A stretch of DNA of 20,255 bases, taken from the NCBI RefSeq assembly GCF_000720175.1, contig NZ_JOIX01000112.1:1-20255 (forward strand), read 5' to 3'. Numbering within the stretch: position 1 is the stretch's first letter; every line of letters begins with the position of its first letter. Origin of the DNA: Streptomyces sp. NRRL S-337 (GTDB taxonomy: Bacteria > Actinomycetota > Actinomycetes > Streptomycetales > Streptomycetaceae). This document shows, piece by piece, positions 16,785 through 20,255 of the stretch. The notes beneath the pieces were generated by a model. That model was given only the letters and a program-made list of their open reading frames with translations, was not told the origin of the DNA and ran no database searches. A program made the position numbers and the translations under genes.

Positions 16785-19280
16785 TCAGCGTCCGGCGCTG
16801 TCCACCACGGCCGACCACTCGTCCAGCAGCTGCTGGGCGGAGGCGTCGTCCGGCCCTTCCGCCCACAGGTGCGTGACCGCCTCGGCCGGGTCGGGCAGGA
16901 CCAGGATCCAGCGGCCGTCGGGCTCCACGACCCGGACGCCGTCGGTGGTGTCCACGTCGCGGTCGCCGGCCGCCTCGACGACATGCCGCATGACCAGGCC
17001 CTTGACCGCCCAGGGGGTGGCCAGGTCGCGGCGCAGGACGTGGGCCCGCGGGATGCGTGCGTCGATCTGGCTGACCGTGAGCTGGGTGCGGGCCACCAGG
17101 CCGATCAGCCGGACGAAGGCGGCGGCGCCGTCGAAGACGCTGCTGAACTCCGGGATGATGAAGCCGCCCATGCCGTCGCCGCCGAAGACCGTGCCGTCCT
17201 CCCGGCCCACCCGGGTCAGGTCATCGGGCGAGGTCGTCGTCCACTCCACCTGCGTGCCGTGGTAGGCGGCCACCTGCTCGGCGATCCGGGTGGTGGTCAC
17301 CGGCAGCGCGACCCGGCCGCTGCGCCGCTCGGCGGCGATCAGGTCCAGCATGACCAGCAGCGCGCGGTCGTCCTCGATGATCCGGCCGCGTTCGTCCACG
17401 AGGGAGAGCCGCTCGCCGACGGGGTCGAAGCGCACGCCGAAGGCGGCCCGCGCCGAGGCCACGATCTCGCCGAGCCGGACGAGACCGGAGCGCCGGGTGT
17501 CGGCGGTCTCGGTGGGCCGGGACTCGTCGAGGCCGGGGTTGATGGTCAGGGAGTCGACGCCGAGCCGGCCCAGCAGGCTGGGCAGGACCAGACCCGCGCT
17601 GCCGTTGGAGGCGTCCACGACGACCTTCAGCCCCGACTCGGCGATGCCGGTGGTGTCCAGGGACCGCAGCAGCGAGCCGGTGTACGAGTCGAAGACGCTG
17701 GCCGGGAACGCCAGGTCGCCGATCTCGCCCGGGAAGGCGCGGCGGTACTCCTGCCGGGCGAAGACCCGGTCCAGCTTGCGCTGCCCGGCCTGCGAGAGGT
17801 CGGCGCCCCGCTCGTCGAAGAACATGATGTCGACGGAGTCGGGCACACCCGGCGTCGTACGGATCATGATGCCGCCGGCGCTGCCGCGGGCGGTCTGCTG
17901 GCGGGCGACCGGCAGCGGGACGTTCTCCAGGTCGCGTACGTCGATGGCGCTGGCCTGCAGGGCCGAGATCACCGCCCGCTTGAGGGCACGGGCGCCACGC
18001 GAGTGGTCGCGGGCGGTGGTGACCGTGGACCCCTTCTTCAGGGTGGTGGCGTACGCGCCGGCGAGCCGCACGGCGAGTTCCGGGGTGATCTCCACATTGA
18101 GGATCCCGGTCACGCCGCGCGCGCCGAACAAGTGCGCCTGGCCGCGTGATTCCCAGATCACTGAGGTGTTGACGAAGGCGCCGGCCTCGATGGTCTTGAA
18201 GGGATAGACCCGCACATTGCCCTGGACGATCGATTCCTCGCCGACGAGGCATTCATCGCCGATGACCGCGCCGTCCTCGATGCGGGCGGCCCGCATGACA
18301 TCGGTGTTCTTGCCGATGACGCAGCCGCGCAGATTGCTCTGCTGCCCGAGATAGACGTTGTCGTGCACCACGGCACGGTGCAGGAACGCCCCGCTCTTGA
18401 CGACGACGTTGGAGCCGACGACAGTGTGCTCGCGAATCTCCACACCGGCCTCGACCTTGGCGTAGTCACCGATGTACAGCGGACCGCGCAACACGGCATC
18501 GGGGTGCACCTCGGCCCCCTCGGCCACCCATACGCCCGGCGAGATCTCGAAGCCGTCGATTTCCACATCGACCTTGCCTTCGAGGACATCGGCCTGGGCC
18601 TTGACGTAGCTCTCGTGGGTGCCGACGTCCTCCCAGTAACCCTCGGCGATATAGCCGTAAATCGGCTTGCCTTCCTTCATCAGCTTCGGGAAGACATCAC
18701 CGGACCAGTCGACGGACACGTCGGGCTCGAAGTAGTCGAAGACCTCGGGCTCCATCACGTAAATACCGGTGTTGACGGTGTCCGAGAAGACCTGACCCCA
18801 GGTCGGCTTTTCCAGGAAACGCTCGACCCGGCCGCCTTCGTCGACGATGGTGATACCGAACTCGAGGGGGTTGGGGACCCGCGTCAGGCACACCGTGACG
18901 AGGGCGCCCTTTTCCTTGTGGAACCGGATCAGATCGGTCAGATCGAAGTCGGTGAGGGCATCACCGGAGATGACGAGGAAGGCGTCGTCCTTGAGGGCCT
19001 CCTCGGCGTTCTTCACACTGCCGGCGGTGCCGAGCGGCTTTTCCTCATTGGCATAGGTGAGCTCCATTCCCAGCTCTTCGCCGTCACCGAAGTAGTTCTT
19101 GACGAGCGAGGCGAGGAATTGCACGGTAACCACGGTCTCGTTGAGACCGTGCCGTTTCAGCAGCCGAAGTACGTGCTCCATGATCGGCCTGTTGGCGACA
19201 GGAAGCAGCGGCTTGGGCATGCTGGACGTCATGGGGCGAAGGCGTGTTCCTTCGCCGCCGGCCATCACAACGGCCTTCAT
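16785..19280 (-). CDS. Sugar-1-phosphate nucleotidyltransferase fused to a degenerate phosphohexomutase domain
   Basis: An 831-aa protein, usually annotated mannose-1-phosphate guanylyltransferase. Residues 1-235 are a nucleotidyltransferase with an intact [11 protein letters not shown] and PKPLLPV (K23). Residues about 250-370 form a left-handed beta-helix of hexapeptide repeats. Residues about 380-831 have the layout of a phosphomannomutase/phosphoglucomutase, but the three key sites are altered. The phosphoserine motif T-S-H-N-P is RTTPG (474-478), the metal loop DGDxDR is DPVGER (619-624), and the sugar loop GExSGH is GGDGMGGF (700-707). The transferase is probably active; the mutase part probably is not. 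Which sugar and nucleotide are used is not shown. The ATG has GGAGG at 11 bases. Confidence 0.9.
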   Translation of the reverse strand: MKAVVMAGGEGTRLRPMTSSMPKPLLPVANRPIMEHVLRLLKRHGLNETVVTVQFLASLVKNYFGDGEELGMELTYANEEKPLGTAGSVKNAEEALKDDAFLVISGDALTDFDLTDLIRFHKEKGALVTVCLTRVPNPLEFGITIVDEGGRVERFLEKPTWGQVFSDTVNTGIYVMEPEVFDYFEPDVSVDWSGDVFPKLMKEGKPIYGYIAEGYWEDVGTHESYVKAQADVLEGKVDVEIDGFEISPGVWVAEGAEVHPDAVLRGPLYIGDYAKVEAGVEIREHTVVGSNVVVKSGAFLHRAVVHDNVYLGQQSNLRGCVIGKNTDVMRAARIEDGAVIGDECLVGEESIVQGNVRVYPFKTIEAGAFVNTSVIWESRGQAHLFGARGVTGILNVEITPELAVRLAGAYATTLKKGSTVTTARDHSRGARALKRAVISALQASAIDVRDLENVPLPVARQQTARGSAGGIMIRTTPGVPDSVDIMFFDERGADLSQAGQRKLDRVFARQEYRRAFPGEIGDLAFPASVFDSYTGSLLRSLDTTGIAESGLKVVVDASNGSAGLVLPSLLGRLGVDSLTINPGLDESRPTETADTRRSGLVRLGEIVASARAAFGVRFDPVGERLSLVDERGRIIEDDRALLVMLDLIAAERRSGRVALPVTTTRIAEQVAAYHGTQVEWTTTSPDDLTRVGREDGTVFGGDGMGGFIIPEFSSVFDGAAAFVRLIGLVARTQLTVSQIDARIPRAHVLRRDLATPWAVKGLVMRHVVEAAGDRDVDTTDGVRVVEPDGRWILVLPDPAEAVTHLWAEGPDDASAQQLLDEWSAVVDSAGR

Positions 19281-19401
19281 GTCGGAAGCGTCCTCCTCTG
19301 AGAGACGACGGTCTTGCCGACTTCACTCGCCCAGAGCGCCCGCTGTTCCTGTTCTTACCTACGGGCGCCGGGCCCTGGCACTATCTGCCGGTTCGATGAG
19401 C

Positions 19402-20013
19402 TCAGTCGGCGGTGGCGTCCGCCCTGATGAGCCGGCGGACCTGGACCACGTAGAGGATCCCTGCCCACCAATAGAGCGCCGTACCCCATCCTGCGAACGC
19501 CCATCCGAAAACAGCGGCGAGTGAGTGAAGCCAGCCATCTCCGTCGCTCAGCAAGAGCAACGGGAAGGCATACATCAAGTTGAACGTAGCTGCTTTGCCC
19601 AGGAAGTTCACCTGGGGAGGGCCGTATCCGTGACGCCCGAGGATTCCCACCGCGATGAGGAGCATCAGTTCCCGCGCCAGCAGGGCCGCGGTGAGCCAGA
19701 TCGGCAGGATGTCGCGCCACGTCAGACCGACGAGCGTGGACAGGATGTACAGGCGGTCGGCCGCCGGGTCCAGGATCCGGCCCAGGCTGCTGATCTGGTT
19801 CCAGCGCCGGGCCAGCTTGCCGTCCAGATAGTCGCTGACGCCGCTCAGGGCGAGGACCACCAGGGCCCAGCCGTCGGCCGCCTTCGGGCCCCCGAATTCA
19901 GGCCACAGGATCAACCACAGGAACAGGGGCACGCCGACGAGGCGAGCCATGCTCAGGATATTCGGGATGGTGAGGACGCGATCGGTCTGGACCCGCGTCT
20001 CCTGGACCTCCAC
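19402..20013 (-). CDS. CDP-alcohol phosphatidyltransferase, probable eukaryote-type cardiolipin synthase
   Basis: A 203-aa membrane enzyme with the full CDP-alcohol phosphatidyltransferase signature DG(x2)AR(x8)G(x3)D(x3)D, seen as DYLDGKLARRWNQISSLG followed by RILDPAAD. It has about five or six hydrophobic segments. The GTG at 20013 (VEVQETRVQTD) is chosen because AGGAGG lies exactly eight bases upstream; the open frame extends to a TTG at 20043 without support. The S. coelicolor enzyme next to the same nucleotidyltransferase fusion has been shown to make cardiolipin from CDP-diacylglycerol and phosphatidylglycerol. PgsA-type phosphatidylglycerophosphate synthase is the alternative. It corresponds in position to Rv1822 (pgsA2) and follows an rRNA operon on the same strand. 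Confidence 0.9.
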   Translation of the reverse strand: MEVQETRVQTDRVLTIPNILSMARLVGVPLFLWLILWPEFGGPKAADGWALVVLALSGVSDYLDGKLARRWNQISSLGRILDPAADRLYILSTLVGLTWRDILPIWLTAALLARELMLLIAVGILGRHGYGPPQVNFLGKAATFNLMYAFPLLLLSDGDGWLHSLAAVFGWAFAGWGTALYWWAGILYVVQVRRLIRADATAD

Positions 20014-20112
20014 CGCGGGGGCCTCCTGTGGGAAATGTGCCAACGATGCCCCTTGACCTTACCTGTCCCCCCGACCGGACCGCGCCGCGGGTCCCAAGAT
20101 CACCGACAACAC

Positions 20113-20155
20113 AGAAAAGCCCCGCCGGAACCAATGGCTCCCACGGGGCTTTTCT
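20113..20155 (-). terminator. Intrinsic terminator of the rRNA operon
   Basis: On the minus strand AGAAAAGCCCCG pairs perfectly with CGGGGCTTTTCT, 12 bp. An inner arm GGAGCC/GGTTCC closes a three-base loop. The stem ends in a T-tract (CTTTTCT). It lies nine bases past the 5S rRNA end, a classical factor-independent terminator. Confidence 0.93.
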
Positions 20156-20163
20156 TAAAGATT

Positions 20164-20255
20164 GTTCGGCGGCGTCCTACTCTCCCACAGGGTCCCCCCT
20201 GCAGTACCATCGGCGCTGAAAGGCTTAGCTTCCGGGTTCGAAATGTAACCGGGCG
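20164..20255 (-). rRNA. rrf: 5S ribosomal RNA, 3' part (truncated by window edge)
   Basis: On the minus strand the last 92 bases match the actinobacterial 5S rRNA from CGCCCGGTTACAT through GAACCCGGAAGCTAAGCC to GGACGCCGCCGAAC. About 25 bases of the 5' end lie beyond the window. At 20241 the base is A on the plus strand, making TCGAAC where CCGAAC is usual. The 23S and 16S genes are expected beyond the edge. Confidence 0.95.

Noticed and set aside
16140..18149. 669-codon plus-strand open frame opposite the DUF881 and nucleotidyltransferase genes
   Set aside because: It runs across two real minus-strand genes and a terminator, and its low-complexity composition is that of a GC shadow.
20014..20043. 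TTG start ten codons upstream for the phosphatidyltransferase
   Set aside because: AGGAGG lies inside this stretch, eight bases before GTG 20013, which marks the downstream start.

Overview
The window looks like a complete short-read contig from a Streptomyces-type actinobacterium. Support: very high GC with strong third-position GC, many GTG starts, no in-frame TTA codon noticed in the called genes, and actinomycete-typical families (FtsR-like and Rv1830-like MerR proteins, a GarA-like FHA protein, DUF881/DUF1290 proteins, DUF5999). The first 43 bases are Illumina Nextera adapter with an i5 index. The last ~92 bases are the 3' part of a 5S rRNA gene, where assemblies often stop at rRNA repeats.

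Left third (44-6300). A CPBP-family membrane protein (-) is divergent from a membrane-anchored substrate-binding/VWA protein (+). The latter converges on a glutamate-cysteine ligase family enzyme (-). A 578-bp gap with a locally AT-richer patch leads to an unrecognised 196-aa protein (+) ending at a strong hairpin, then a DUF5999 small protein (+) that shares a terminator-like hairpin with gcvP.

Middle (6300-11400). gcvP (glycine decarboxylase P-protein, -) is preceded by a tandem glycine riboswitch. Just upstream is a 26-bp perfect palindrome, between gcvP and a divergent PRC-barrel gene (+). The PRC-barrel gene converges on, and overlaps by 103 bp, a DinB-type DNA polymerase IV (-) with an extra C-terminal domain.

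Right half (11400-20255), all on the minus strand. In transcription order from the right: 5S rRNA and its terminator; a CDP-alcohol phosphatidyltransferase (probable eukaryote-type cardiolipin synthase); a nucleotidyltransferase / degenerate phosphohexomutase fusion; DUF881, small basic protein and DUF881 genes joined by GTGA overlaps; a zinc-ribbon/FHA GarA homologue; ftsR; a bifunctional nuclease family gene; and an Rv1830/ResR-like MerR gene.

This order parallels the Mycobacterium tuberculosis Rv1822-Rv1832 neighbourhood (pgsA2, DUF881, small basic protein, DUF881, gcvH, garA, ftsR, DUF151, resR, gcvB). Differences seen here are an inserted nucleotidyltransferase fusion, no gcvH, and dinB plus a PRC-barrel gene between resR and gcvP. 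The block links central metabolism (GarA, glycine cleavage), cell division control (FtsR, ResR) and envelope functions. I see no clear new system. The best leads are the palindrome at the gcvP promoter, the doubled SETT motif in the FHA protein, the catalytically degenerate mutase domain, and the structured leader and palindromes around the two small unknown genes.
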